From Microbacterium sp. LKL04 (GTDB lineage: Bacteria; Actinomycetota; Actinomycetes; Actinomycetales; Microbacteriaceae), in the NCBI RefSeq assembly GCF_900102005.1, contig NZ_LT627736.1:682001-746000 (forward strand): DNA of 64,000 nt. The letters are read 5' to 3'. Shown here piece after piece: positions 8,889 to 18,023 of this stretch (position 1 is its first letter; each line of letters begins with the position of its first letter). Made by a program: the position numbers and the translations under genes. The notes below the pieces were generated by a model. The model ran no database searches. It saw nothing but the letters and a program-made list of their open reading frames with translations, and was not told where the DNA came from.

Positions 8889-9818
8889 TCAGTGAGAAGC
8901 GGTCTCCACCTCGAGGGCCGCCGGTGCCTTCAGGCGGAGGATGACGACCGTCATGGCGGCCGCGGTCAGCGCAGCCAGGACCATGTGCACGCCGACGGCG
9001 ATCTCGGGCAGACCGTTGCGCGCCTGGTAGAGGCCGACCGCGATCTGCACGGCTTCGGCGGCGAGCAGCAGGGTGACCCACGTGCGCGGGCGGAGTCTGC
9101 GGGCCCACGCGACTCCGACCAGGATCAGCGTGAGCGCGAGCAGGGTGTAGCCGGGCCAGGCGTGCACGTGCTCGAGGATCTCCGCGTCGAAGCCGTTGCG
9201 TCCGGCTGCAGCATCACCCGAGTGGGGGCCGGCACCCGTGGTCAGGACGCCGAAGGCGATGGTCACGGCGAGAACGGCGGTCGTCAAGTGCGCCAGGCGG
9301 GCGTACCACGCGGGGACGACCCGTTCGCGAGGCGCCGCGGGCTCCTTCATGCGGACGAGGAACGCGGCGCAGACGCAGACGAGGATGAGCGACACGACGT
9401 AGTGGAAGCCGACGATGAAGGGGTTGAGGCCCGTCAGGACGGTGATGCCGCCGACGATCGCCTGGGCGACGACGCCGCCGAGGACCACGAGTGCCAGAAC
9501 GAACAGGTCGCGACGGGTGCGCCGCATCCGCCAGACCAGCACGACCACCATCAGAGCGAGGATGCCGACGAGTCCCGTCAGCGTGCGGTTGCCGAACTCG
9601 ATCACGCCGTGGATGCCCATCTCGGGCGTCGCCACGAGCGACTCCGGCGTGCAGGTCGGCCACGTGGGGCAGCCCAGGCCCGACCCGGTCAGTCGGACGG
9701 CGCCGCCGGTGGCGATGATGAGCGTCTCGGCGAGGAACGAGAGCCACGCGACGAGGGGCAGCAGGCGCGGCATCCGCGTGACGGGCGGGGCGGTCGGTGT
9801 CGACGCGGTGATGAGCAT
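8889..9818 (-). CDS. ctaA: Heme A synthase (CtaA/COX15)
   Basis: 309 aa polytopic membrane protein. Oxidises the C8 methyl of haem O to the formyl group of haem A, for aa3-type oxidase. The first span is followed by [19 protein letters not shown] (about 38-56) with the paired cysteines C50 and C56 typical of the Gram-positive type. Conserved histidines lie in later spans ([27 protein letters not shown]). About eight spans are visible. The ATG at 9818 has a GGAGG site seven bases upstream; an in-frame start 32 codons earlier has no support. Confidence 0.94.
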   Translation of the reverse strand: MLITASTPTAPPVTRMPRLLPLVAWLSFLAETLIIATGGAVRLTGSGLGCPTWPTCTPESLVATPEMGIHGVIEFGNRTLTGLVGILALMVVVLVWRMRRTRRDLFVLALVVLGGVVAQAIVGGITVLTGLNPFIVGFHYVVSLILVCVCAAFLVRMKEPAAPRERVVPAWYARLAHLTTAVLAVTIAFGVLTTGAGPHSGDAAAGRNGFDAEILEHVHAWPGYTLLALTLILVGVAWARRLRPRTWVTLLLAAEAVQIAVGLYQARNGLPEIAVGVHMVLAALTAAAMTVVILRLKAPAALEVETASH

Positions 9819-10038
9819 GGGGTCGCCTCCGGGCGCGGGCCGGCACGCCGCGGGGGACAGCCGTGCCTGTAGAATGAAGGAGTCGGCGAGCGCGATCCCC
9901 ATCGCAGCCCGCACAACGATTCTAGGCGCGGTATCGCGTCGTCAGAGCGGCCAGCAGCGGCATCCCCCTCGTGCACTCCTCTCGCGGGAGGGAATGCCGG
10001 AACGGATGACACCGTTGCCGCCCGTGAGGAGGAAATTC
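9819..10038. promoter_or_regulatory. Divergent promoter region ctaA / sufB
   Basis: 220 bases. TAGAAT on the plus strand at 9870-9875 and TAGAAT on the minus strand at 9919-9924 are the clearest -10 candidates, and they face each other so the transcripts would overlap by about 40 bases. An imperfect stem in the sufB leader pairs 9959-9970 with 9988-9998. The sufB ribosome site is GAGGAGG at 10026-10032. Confidence 0.4.
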
Positions 10039-11457
10039 ATGTCGGATGTGCTCATCGACCGCCCCGAACTCGAAGGCCTGGGGGTGTACGAGTTCGGCTG
10101 GCACGACGCGGATGCCGCGGGTGCTGTCGCACAGCGAGGGATCAACGAGGACGTCGTCCGCGGGATCTCCGCCCTCAAGAGCGAACCCGAATGGATGCTG
10201 AAGACCCGTCTGAAGGGGTATCAGCTGTTCGGCCGCAAGCCCATGCCGACGTGGGGTGCGGATCTTTCCGGCATCGACTTCGACAACATCAAGTACTTCG
10301 TGCGCTCGACCGAGAAGCAGGCGCAGACGTGGGAGGACCTCCCCGAGGAGATCCGGAACACGTACGAGAAGCTCGGCATCCCCGAGGCGGAGCGTCAGCG
10401 CCTCGTCGCGGGTGTGGCCGCGCAGTACGAGTCCGAGGTCGTGTACCACCAGATCCGTGAGGACCTGGAGCAGCAGGGCGTCATCTTCATGGACACCGAC
10501 ACGGCCCTCCGCGAGCACCCCGAGTTCTTCGAGGAGTACTTCGGCACCGTCATCCCCGCGGGCGACAACAAGTTCGCCGCGCTGAACACCGCCGTGTGGT
10601 CTGGGGGGTCGTTCGTCTACGTCCCCAAGGGCGTGCACGTCGAGATCCCGCTGCAGGCGTACTTCCGCATCAACACCGAGAACATGGGCCAGTTCGAGCG
10701 GACCCTGATCATCGCGGACGAGGACAGCTACGTCCACTACATCGAGGGCTGCACGGCGCCGATCTACAAGAGCGACTCGCTGCACTCGGCCGTCGTCGAG
10801 ATCATCGTGAAGAAGAACGCCCGCGTTCGGTACACGACGATCCAGAACTGGTCGAACAACGTCTACAACCTCGTCACCAAGCGCGCCGTCGCCCACGAGG
10901 GCGCGACCATGGAGTGGGTCGACGGCAACATCGGCTCCAAGGTGACGATGAAGTACCCGTCGATCTACCTCATGGGCGAGCACGCCAAGGGCGAGACCCT
11001 GTCCGTCGCCTTCGCCGGTCCCGGCCAGCACCAGGACGCCGGCGCGAAGATGATCCACATGGCGCCGTACACGCAGTCGTCGATCGTGTCGAAGTCGATC
11101 GCCCGCGGCGGTGGCCGCGCCGGTTACCGCGGCGAGGTGCGGGTGGACGCGAACGCGCACCACTCCGCGAACACGGTGCGCTGCGACGCGCTGCTGGTCG
11201 ACACGATCTCGCGCTCGGACACCTACCCGGCGATCGACATCCGCGTCGACGACGTCCAGCTCGGCCACGAGGCCACGGTCTCGAAGGTCAGCGAGGAGCA
11301 GCTGTTCTACCTCATGAGCCGTGGCATGCCCGAGGACGAAGCGATGGCGATGATCGTGCGCGGATTCATCGAGCCGATCGCCCGCGAACTGCCCATGGAG
11401 TACGCCCTCGAGCTGAACAAGCTCATCGAGATGGGCATGGAAGGATCCGTCGGCTGA
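10039..11457 (+). CDS. sufB: Fe-S cluster assembly scaffold protein SufB
   Basis: 472 aa. Core subunit of the SufBCD complex, on which iron-sulfur clusters are built in the cytosol. The sequence has the family features along its length: [24 protein letters not shown] (start about 218), the beta-helix core with [10 protein letters not shown], and the C-terminal [26 protein letters not shown]. The ATG follows a strong GAGGAGGAAA site; longer upstream readings would run through the ctaA promoter. The stop overlaps the sufD ATG by one base. Confidence 0.97.
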   Translation: MSDVLIDRPELEGLGVYEFGWHDADAAGAVAQRGINEDVVRGISALKSEPEWMLKTRLKGYQLFGRKPMPTWGADLSGIDFDNIKYFVRSTEKQAQTWEDLPEEIRNTYEKLGIPEAERQRLVAGVAAQYESEVVYHQIREDLEQQGVIFMDTDTALREHPEFFEEYFGTVIPAGDNKFAALNTAVWSGGSFVYVPKGVHVEIPLQAYFRINTENMGQFERTLIIADEDSYVHYIEGCTAPIYKSDSLHSAVVEIIVKKNARVRYTTIQNWSNNVYNLVTKRAVAHEGATMEWVDGNIGSKVTMKYPSIYLMGEHAKGETLSVAFAGPGQHQDAGAKMIHMAPYTQSSIVSKSIARGGGRAGYRGEVRVDANAHHSANTVRCDALLVDTISRSDTYPAIDIRVDDVQLGHEATVSKVSEEQLFYLMSRGMPEDEAMAMIVRGFIEPIARELPMEYALELNKLIEMGMEGSVG

Positions 11458-12653
11458 TGACGACAGCGACTCAGGCCCCCGCATCCGCTGCGAAGGGCCA
11501 CATCGACCCTGCGGCGAAAGTGACCGACCAGGGCGTTCCCGTGCAGACCCGCTCGGAGCGTCCGTGGTCGTTCGACCCGGCCGATTTCGGCACACCGACC
11601 GGCCGCGAGGTCAACTGGAAGCACACGCCGCTCGACCGCGTCGCGTCGCTGCTGGCTGACGAGCCGGCCCCGCACGACGTCATCGGCGTCGAGGTGACCG
11701 GTCCGGATGCCGTCGAGCACATCCGTCTGCAGAAGAACGATGCTCCCCGCGGCGAGGTCTTCCGGCCGGAAGACGTCGTGAGCGCCATCGCGTGGGCGCA
11801 GGAGCCTGAGGCCCCCCTCATCCGCATTCCGGCGGACGTCGAGCTCGACGAGCCCGTCGTCGTGACCCTCACCGGCCGCGGCGGGGTCGCTCACGCGCAC
11901 GTCGTGATCGAGGCGCAGCCGAACTCCCGCGGCACCGTCGTGCTGCGTCACGAGGGATCTGCCGCGCAGGCCCAGAACGTCGAGATCATCGTCCGGGACG
12001 GCGCCGCGCTGACCGTCGTGTCCGTGCAGCGGTGGGACGACGACGCCGTGCACCTCGCTGCCCACCAGGCCCGTGTCGACCGCGACGCCACCCTCACGCA
12101 CATCGTCGTGAGCCTCGGCGGCGGACTCGTGCGCGTCAACCCGTCCGTCGAGCTCGCCGGCTCCGGCGCGCAGGGACGCCTGTACGGCCTCTCCTTCGCC
12201 GACGCGGGTCAGCACCTCGAAAGCCAGGTCTACCTGCACCACAAGGGCGCGCACACCAACGGCGACGTGCTCTACAAGAGTGCGCTGCAGGGTGCGTCTG
12301 CGCGAACGGTCTGGATCGGCGACGTCCTCATCGGACCGGATGCCGTCGGCACCGACTCGTACGAGGCGAACCGCAACCTGGTCCTCACCGACGGGGCGCG
12401 CGCAGACTCCATCCCGAACCTCGAGATCGAGACCGGTGACATCGTCGGCGCCGGTCACGCGAGTGCCACCGGTCGCTTCGACGACGAGCAGCTCTTCTAC
12501 CTCCGGGCGCGCGGAATCGACGAGGAGCAGGCTCGGCGCCTGGTGGTCCTCGGGTTCCTCGCCGAGATCGTGCAGAAGATCGGCATCCCCTCTCTCGAGG
12601 ACGAGTTCATCGCCGCCATCGAGGCCGAGCTCGTCGGGGAGGGTGCGCAGTGA
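11457..12653 (+). CDS. sufD: Fe-S cluster assembly protein SufD
   Basis: 398 aa. Partner of SufB in the SufBC2D complex, needed for iron delivery to the growing cluster. It shares the beta-helix core and the family ending [26 protein letters not shown] (from about 345), paralogous to the end of SufB. The N-terminal 100 residues are divergent, as usual for SufD. Its ATG overlaps the sufB stop by one base and its end overlaps the Rieske gene by four, so the operon is tightly coupled. Confidence 0.95.
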   Translation: [398 protein letters not shown]

Positions 12654-12979
12654 CCGCGGAGAAGGTCCTGCAGCTGAGCGACCTCGAGCAGGACACCGCC
12701 GTGCGTGTCGAGGTGGGCGGCGTCGCGATCGCCGTCGTGCTCGACGGCCAGGGCGAGGTCCACGCGATCGGCGACACCTGCACCCACGGTGACATCTCGC
12801 TGGCCGACGGTTTCGTCGAAGGAGAGTCGCTGGAGTGCTGGGCCCACGGGTCCGCGTTCTCGCTGCGCACCGGTCGCCCCCTGAATCTTCCGGCTTACGA
12901 GCCGGTGCCCGTCTACGAGGTCACGATCGACGGGGACGACATCCTCATCGACCCCGCCGTGACCAAAGCCGTGAACTGA
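12650..12979 (+). CDS. Rieske-type [2Fe-2S] protein of the suf operon
   Basis: 109 aa with a GTG start overlapping the sufD stop (GTGA). It has the Rieske cluster ligands C44-x-H46 (CTHG) and C63-x2-H66 (CWAH), as in small ferredoxin subunits of non-haem oxygenases (NirD/BphF type). No oxygenase is near. Its place between sufD and sufC is a recurring actinobacterial arrangement, which suggests an electron-transfer role in Fe-S assembly or a cluster carrier; that role is inferred. Predicted soluble, no signal peptide. Confidence 0.9.
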   Translation: MTAEKVLQLSDLEQDTAVRVEVGGVAIAVVLDGQGEVHAIGDTCTHGDISLADGFVEGESLECWAHGSAFSLRTGRPLNLPAYEPVPVYEVTIDGDDILIDPAVTKAVN

Positions 12980-12993
12980 AGAAAGAAGCTGAC

Positions 12994-13764
12994 ATGTCTG
13001 TCCTCGAGATCCGCGACCTCCACGTGACGGTCGAGACGGAAGCCGGCGAGACCCCGATCCTCAACGGCGTCACCCTGACCGTCCGCACGGGTGAGACCCA
13101 CGCCATCATGGGTCCGAACGGCTCCGGAAAGTCGACCCTGGCCTACACGATCGCCGGTCACCCCAAGTACACCGTCACGAGCGGCACGATCACCCTCGAC
13201 GGCGAGGACGTCCTCGCGATGTCCGTCGACGAGCGTGCCCGCGCAGGCCTGTTCCTCGCGATGCAGTATCCCGTCGAGATCCCCGGTGTCACGGTCACGA
13301 ACTTCCTCCGCACCGCCAAGACCGCCGTCGACGGCGAAGCGCCCTCGATCCGCGCGTGGACGAAGGACGTCAAGCAGGCGATGCAGAACCTCCGCATGGA
13401 CCCGAAGTTCGCCGCGCGCAACGTCAACGAGGGGTTCTCCGGCGGCGAGAAGAAGCGTCATGAGATCCTGCAGCTCGAGCTCCTGAAGCCCAAGCTGGCG
13501 ATCCTCGACGAGACCGATTCCGGCCTCGACGTCGATGCGCTCAAGATCGTCTCCGAGGGTGTCAACCGCGCCAAGGAGCAGAGCGACATGGGCGTGCTGC
13601 TCATCACGCACTACACCCGCATCCTGCGCTACATCCAGCCCGACTTCGTCCACGTCCTCGTGAACGGTCGCGTCGCCGAAGAAGGCGGCCCCGAACTCGC
13701 AGCGCGACTGGAGGATGAGGGTTACGACCGTTTCCTCGCTCCCGTCGGCGGCGAGCAGGCCTAG
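12994..13764 (+). CDS. sufC: Fe-S cluster assembly ATPase SufC
   Basis: 256 aa ABC-type ATPase of the SufBCD complex. Walker A is GPNGSGKST at 40-48, the signature is FSGGEK at 148-153, and Walker B is LAILDETDSGLD at 168-179. The ETDSGLD variant is characteristic of SufC and not of transporters. It follows the Rieske gene by 14 bases. The chosen ATG (MSVLEIRDLH) is the family start; a longer in-frame reading overlaps the Rieske gene and is rejected. The TAG stop coincides with a possible -10 box for sufT. Confidence 0.97.
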   Translation: MSVLEIRDLHVTVETEAGETPILNGVTLTVRTGETHAIMGPNGSGKSTLAYTIAGHPKYTVTSGTITLDGEDVLAMSVDERARAGLFLAMQYPVEIPGVTVTNFLRTAKTAVDGEAPSIRAWTKDVKQAMQNLRMDPKFAARNVNEGFSGGEKKRHEILQLELLKPKLAILDETDSGLDVDALKIVSEGVNRAKEQSDMGVLLITHYTRILRYIQPDFVHVLVNGRVAEEGGPELAARLEDEGYDRFLAPVGGEQA

Positions 13765-13773
13765 GATCGTCGC

Positions 13774-14103
13774 ATGACCGAGACGCTCGCACCCGAGAAG
13801 TACGACGAGGTCACCGAGGCCCTCAAGGACGTCATGGACCCCGAACTGGGAGTCAACGTCGTCGACCTGGGACTCATCTACGACCTCGGCTGGGATGACG
13901 AGAACGACGCTCTCGTCATCCACATGACCTTGACCTCCGCCGGCTGCCCGCTGACGGACGTCCTCGAAGAACAGACCGGACAGGCGCTCGACGGCGTTGT
14001 GGACCGATTCCGCATCAACTGGGTGTGGATGCCGCCGTGGGGTCCCGAGCGGATCACCGACGACGGGCGCGACATGATGCGCGCGCTCGGATTCTCGATC
14101 TGA
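13774..14103 (+). CDS. sufT: SUF system-associated metal-sulfur assembly factor (SufT, MIP18/DUF59 family)
   Basis: 109 aa MIP18/PaaD-like protein. Such factors help mature or transfer Fe-S clusters. The motif DPELGVNVVDLGLIY is at about 22-36 and the reactive cysteine lies in TSAGCPLT (about 49-56). The C-terminus WMPPWGPERITDDGR is typical of the actinobacterial form. It is nine bases after sufC. TAGGAT at 13762-13767 ends six bases before the ATG, so it may also be transcribed on its own without a leader. Confidence 0.92.
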   Translation: MTETLAPEKYDEVTEALKDVMDPELGVNVVDLGLIYDLGWDDENDALVIHMTLTSAGCPLTDVLEEQTGQALDGVVDRFRINWVWMPPWGPERITDDGRDMMRALGFSI

Positions 14104-14128
14104 GCTGAAGCCCGGCCATCTGGCCGAC

Positions 14129-14163
14129 GACGAAGCGGTGCGACGATGTCGCACCGCTTCGTC
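14129..14163. terminator. Strong bidirectional terminator, suf operon / siderophore operon
   Basis: Perfect 16-bp inverted repeat: arms 14129-14144 and 14148-14163 with a three-base loop, between convergent sufT and the siderophore-interacting protein gene. The right arm just overlaps the end of the latter. Confidence 0.8.
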
Positions 14164-15067
14164 AGTTCTCGGAGCGACCGAGGCGCCAGTAGCCCATGAA
14201 GGCGACGGCGCGACGGTCGACGCCGACCTCTCCGACGAGATGGCGTCGCAGTGCCTTGATGGCGGATGCCTCGCCGGCCAGCCACGCGTAAAGCCGGGCG
14301 CTCTTCAGGGCGGCTCCGCCCTTCGCCGTGCGGGGGACCTCCCACAGGATGTCGTGGTCGACGTCGATCTCCTCGACCTCGGCGCCGATCCCCTCCGGGA
14401 CGAGCCGCTCGGCGACCTGAGTGACCGCCGCGATCAGGTGGTCGTGACGGTGGTCCTCTCCGGCACGGGCCGCGGTGATGATCTCGAAGCCGGGGTGCGC
14501 GGGAAGGTAGGCGATGTCCTCCGGGTGCGGGACCTCGAGGACGACGACGCCTCGTGCGTCAGCGGGGAGCTGTTCGAGGATCCGCGCGATGGCCGGGGCC
14601 GCGGTCTCGTCGCCGGCGAGAAGGATGTTCTCGGTCTTGGCGGGCGGGACGAAGTCGATGCCGTAGTTGACGCCGGTGTGATCCGTGGTCGGTGCGAGGA
14701 TGAGCACCTCGTCGCCCGCCTTCGCCTCGGCGATCCACGCCGACGCGGGGCCCATGACATCGTGCGCGACCATGTCGATGTCGACCTCGTTGTCCGCGTT
14801 GCGGACCGCGCGGGTCGTGTACGTGCGCATGACGGGTCGCGCGTCGTCGGGGAGGGCGCGCCACTGCTCGTACCAGTCCTCACCGGTCGGCATCGATTCG
14901 ATCGGTGCCGTCGGCGTCGGGAAGAGGATCTTCACCCGCTGGTCGAAACCGGGGTCGCCGTAGGCGGAGAGGGCGGTGTCCTTGAAGGTGAAACGGCGGA
15001 AGCTGGGGGTCACCTCGGCGATCGAGGCCACGGGTGCTCGGAAGAAGGCCAGGGTGGTCGAAGACAT
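14162..15067 (-). CDS. Siderophore-interacting protein (FAD ferric-siderophore reductase)
   Basis: 301 aa, ViuB/SIP family. These flavoproteins reduce Fe(III)-siderophores in the cytosol using NAD(P)H so that iron is released. The FAD-binding motif RTYT is at 81-84, the following MGPASAWI near 105, the NAD(P)-binding AGDETAAPAI at about 151-160, and the family C-terminus YWRLGRSEN is present. It is the last gene of the five-gene uptake operon, 17 bases after the ATPase gene. Length is normal. Confidence 0.92.
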   Translation of the reverse strand: MSSTTLAFFRAPVASIAEVTPSFRRFTFKDTALSAYGDPGFDQRVKILFPTPTAPIESMPTGEDWYEQWRALPDDARPVMRTYTTRAVRNADNEVDIDMVAHDVMGPASAWIAEAKAGDEVLILAPTTDHTGVNYGIDFVPPAKTENILLAGDETAAPAIARILEQLPADARGVVVLEVPHPEDIAYLPAHPGFEIITAARAGEDHRHDHLIAAVTQVAERLVPEGIGAEVEEIDVDHDILWEVPRTAKGGAALKSARLYAWLAGEASAIKALRRHLVGEVGVDRRAVAFMGYWRLGRSEN

Positions 15068-15084
15068 CGGGTCGCTCCGTGGGA

Positions 15085-15909
15085 TCAGCGGACGGCGCCG
15101 TCGAGCGGCGTGGGGACGTGGTGACGGCCGATGGGGAGGACCATCGGGCGTCCGGTGAGGGGGTCGGGGATGACGCGGCTCTCGAGGCCGAACACCTCGC
15201 GCACCGTGTCGGCCGTGAGGACCGTCTGAGGCTCACCGGACGCGAAGATCCGGCCGGCCGACATGGCGACCAGATGGTCCGCATACCGTGCGGCCAGGTT
15301 GAGGTCGTGCAGGACCATCACGATCGTCGTGCCCCGCGAGCGGTTCAGATCGGTGAGCAGGTCCAGGACGTCGATCTGGTGGCTGACGTCGAGGAACGTC
15401 GTCGGCTCGTCCAGCAGCAGGACGTCCGTCTGCTGAGCCAGGGCCATCGCGATCCAGACGCGCTGGCGCTGACCACCCGACAGCTCGTCGACGGGACGAT
15501 CCGCGATCGCGACGATGTCTGTCGCCTCGAGTGCCCTCGCTACCGCATCGTCATCCGCCGGCGTCCACCGCGCGAGCGGCCCGTGGTGCGGCGTGCGTCC
15601 GCGGCTGACGAGGTCGGAGACGGCGATACCCTCGGGCGCTATCGGCGATTGCGGGAGCAGTCCGAGATCGCGCGCGACGTGCTTCGTCGGCATCCGATGG
15701 ATGTCCTTGCCGTCGAGCACGACGCGACCCGACTTGGGCGACAGCAGGCGTGCCATCGCCTTGAGCATCGTCGATTTGCCGCACGCGTTGGCGCCGACGA
15801 TCGCGGTCACCTGCCCCGCAGGGACCGTGAAGTCGAGGGCGTCGACGATCGTCCGGTCCCCGTAGGCGAGGGTGACGGACTCTGCGGAGAGGGTGCGGTG
15901 GGCGGTCAT
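15085..15909 (-). CDS. Ferric-siderophore ABC transporter ATP-binding protein (FecE/FepC type)
   Basis: 274 aa. Energises import of iron-siderophore complexes through the two permeases upstream. Walker A is GANACGKST at about 38-46, the signature LSGGQRQR near 147, and Walker B LLLDEPTTFLD near 167-177, followed by the switch histidine in VLHDLN. The TTFLD sequence is usual for the FecE subclass. Start and stop overlap tightly with the permease gene (four bases). The siderophore cannot be told from the sequence. Confidence 0.93.
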   Translation of the reverse strand: MTAHRTLSAESVTLAYGDRTIVDALDFTVPAGQVTAIVGANACGKSTMLKAMARLLSPKSGRVVLDGKDIHRMPTKHVARDLGLLPQSPIAPEGIAVSDLVSRGRTPHHGPLARWTPADDDAVARALEATDIVAIADRPVDELSGGQRQRVWIAMALAQQTDVLLLDEPTTFLDVSHQIDVLDLLTDLNRSRGTTIVMVLHDLNLAARYADHLVAMSAGRIFASGEPQTVLTADTVREVFGLESRVIPDPLTGRPMVLPIGRHHVPTPLDGAVR

Positions 15910-16955
15910 AGGGAGCCTCCCGAGCGGCTGCTGCGGATGAGAAGAACGATGAGGTACGGCGCGCCGAGGACACCCGTGACGACGCCGACGGGCAGACGCA
16001 GGCCGAGCAGGTACTGCCCGACGAAGTCCGCGACCAGGACGAGGAGCGCTCCGAAGAGACCAGCGGCCAGGACGGGGGATCCGACGGGACCCAGCATCCG
16101 AGCAGCGATGGGACCGGCGAGGAAAGCGACGAAGGAGATGGGTCCGGCCGCCGCGGTGGCGAAGGCCAGGACGGTGACGGCGGCGATGATCAGCATGATC
16201 CGCCGCCGCTCGACAGGGACTCCGAGGGCCGCTGCAGTGTCGTCGCCCAGGCGCATGAGTTCGAGATCGCGCGTCAGCCACAGGATCACGGGCACGCCGA
16301 TCGCCACGGCGACCGCGAGGGGCACGGCTTCGCTCCAGGAAGCGCCGTTCAGGTTGCCGGTGATCCAGCGCATCGCGGCCCGGAGGTCCCACTCGGCGGC
16401 GCGCGAGAGGACGTACGCGACCACGCTGTTGAAGATCGCGGCGACGCCGATTCCGATCAGGATGAATCTCGCGCCGGCCCCGCCGTCCTTGAACGCCAGG
16501 AGGTAGATCGTCAGCGCTGTGACCAGAGCGCCGACGGTCGCCAGGACGGCGACAGGGGTCTGGTCGAGGGAGAGGAACACGATGCCGACGACGGCTGCGG
16601 CACTCGCACCCGCGTTGATCCCGATGATGTCGGGGCTGGCGAGAGGGTTGCGGAGCATCGTCTGGAAGACGGCGCCGCCGATCCCGAAGCACGCCCCCGC
16701 GAGGAGCGCGACGGTCGAGCGGGGCAGGCGGAGCTCACCGACGGTGAAGGAGGCGCCCGGGACCAGCTGACCCGTCACGACGCCCCACACCTCGGCGGGG
16801 GAGTAGATGGTCTGGCCCACCATGAGCGATACCGCGTAGGTCGCGAGAACGGCGATCGCCAGCACCGTCGTGACGAGGAGACGGCGGCGCATGCGCCGCG
16901 ACCGACCGCGCGCGACGACGTCGAGCGTGGACGGGTGGACGGATGCCGCGGTCAC
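15906..16955 (-). CDS. Ferric-siderophore ABC transporter permease (FecCD family), second
   Basis: 349 aa with a GTG start (VTAASVHPS) overlapping the stop of the first permease (GTGA at 16952-16955). FecCD-type permease with about nine to ten membrane spans. The motifs GGAVFQTMLRNPLASPDIIGINAGAS and LAFLAGPIAARMLG are diagnostic for iron-siderophore importers. A longer in-frame reading exists upstream but would overlap the other permease by 260 bases, so the overlap start is preferred. It forms a heterodimeric channel with the upstream paralogue. Confidence 0.92.
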   Translation of the reverse strand: MTAASVHPSTLDVVARGRSRRMRRRLLVTTVLAIAVLATYAVSLMVGQTIYSPAEVWGVVTGQLVPGASFTVGELRLPRSTVALLAGACFGIGGAVFQTMLRNPLASPDIIGINAGASAAAVVGIVFLSLDQTPVAVLATVGALVTALTIYLLAFKDGGAGARFILIGIGVAAIFNSVVAYVLSRAAEWDLRAAMRWITGNLNGASWSEAVPLAVAVAIGVPVILWLTRDLELMRLGDDTAAALGVPVERRRIMLIIAAVTVLAFATAAAGPISFVAFLAGPIAARMLGPVGSPVLAAGLFGALLVLVADFVGQYLLGLRLPVGVVTGVLGAPYLIVLLIRSSRSGGSL

Positions 16956-18004
16956 AGTGCACGCATTTTCTGTCGACGGACGATCGCAATGAAGAAGGGG
17001 GCGCCGATGAGGGCGGTGACGACACCGACCTCGACCTCCTGCGGCGGAGCGATCACCCGGCCGACGACATCGGCGGTGGCGAGGAGACCACCCCCGACGA
17101 GGGCGGATACCGGGAGCAGCCAGCGGTGGTCGGGGCCGACGAGGAGCCGGCACACGTGGGGCACGATCAGCCCGACGAAGCCGATCGGCCCTGCGACGGC
17201 CGTGGCGGCACCGCACAGGATCACCGCACCGAGTGCGGCGATCAAGCGTGCCCGCTGCACGCGTTCGCCCAGGCCCGCGGCGAGATCGTCGCCGAGGGCG
17301 AGCGAGTTGAGTCCGCCGGCGGACGCGAAGCAGATCACTGCGCCGACGATGAGGAACGGAACGACCAGCAGGTTCTTGTCGGCGGTCGCGCCGCCGACTC
17401 CGCCGATCTGCCAGAACCGGAAGACGCTCATGACGTCGATGCGGGGGAGGAGGATCGCGCTGATGAGCGATGTGAAGGCGACGGCGGTCGCGGCGCCCGC
17501 CAGCGCGAGCTTCAACGGACTCGCCCCACCGCGTCCCAGTGATCCGACCATGTACACGAAGAGGGCTGCGACGGCCGCGCCGAGCATGGCGAGCCAGATG
17601 TACCCGAACGCGTCGGTGATCCCGAAGAACGCGAGGCCGATCACGACGGCAAGGGAGGCGCCGCCGTTGATGCCCAGGATCTGCGGGTCGGCGAGCGGGT
17701 TGCGGGTGACGCCCTGCATGACGGTGCCCGCGATGGCGAGCGCTGCGCCGACGAGGAGAGCCAGGATCGTCCGGGGGACGCGTTTGGCGACGGCGGCGGC
17801 CGAGGCCGTGTCGATGTCCCCGGCCAGCCCTGCCGCGATGTCGTGGAGACTCACCGACCTCGCCCCGAGCGTGACCGAGAGGACGGCGGCGAGCGCGACG
17901 AGCACGACGAGCACGATCAGCCAGGTCACACGGCGTCGCCGCGGTCGCCGCCCGGAGGGCGGGGCCGCGGCGACGATCGCGCGGGGTGCGAGTGAAGTGG
18001 ACAC
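16952..18004 (-). CDS. Ferric-siderophore ABC transporter permease (FecCD family), first
   Basis: 350 aa, GTG start. After an arginine-rich cytoplasmic end (residues 18-25) come about ten membrane spans. Family motifs are GTVMQGVTRNPLADPQILGINGGAS (from about 97) and GFVGLIVPHVCRLLVGPDHR (from about 290), the second being the contact loop for the ATPase. It begins 19 bases after the lipoprotein gene and is co-transcribed with it and with the second permease. Confidence 0.93.
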   Translation of the reverse strand: MSTSLAPRAIVAAAPPSGRRPRRRRVTWLIVLVVLVALAAVLSVTLGARSVSLHDIAAGLAGDIDTASAAAVAKRVPRTILALLVGAALAIAGTVMQGVTRNPLADPQILGINGGASLAVVIGLAFFGITDAFGYIWLAMLGAAVAALFVYMVGSLGRGGASPLKLALAGAATAVAFTSLISAILLPRIDVMSVFRFWQIGGVGGATADKNLLVVPFLIVGAVICFASAGGLNSLALGDDLAAGLGERVQRARLIAALGAVILCGAATAVAGPIGFVGLIVPHVCRLLVGPDHRWLLPVSALVGGGLLATADVVGRVIAPPQEVEVGVVTALIGAPFFIAIVRRQKMRAL

Positions 18005-18023
18005 GTCGAAGGGGAGGAGTGCC

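Noticed and set aside
9922..11595. Long minus-strand frame opposite sufB
   Set aside because: Val/Asp/Arg-rich shadow of sufB with no domain; sufB is certain.
16956..17216. Upstream extension of the second siderophore permease
   Set aside because: It lies inside the other permease gene and has no membrane or family sequence; the GTGA overlap gives the better start.
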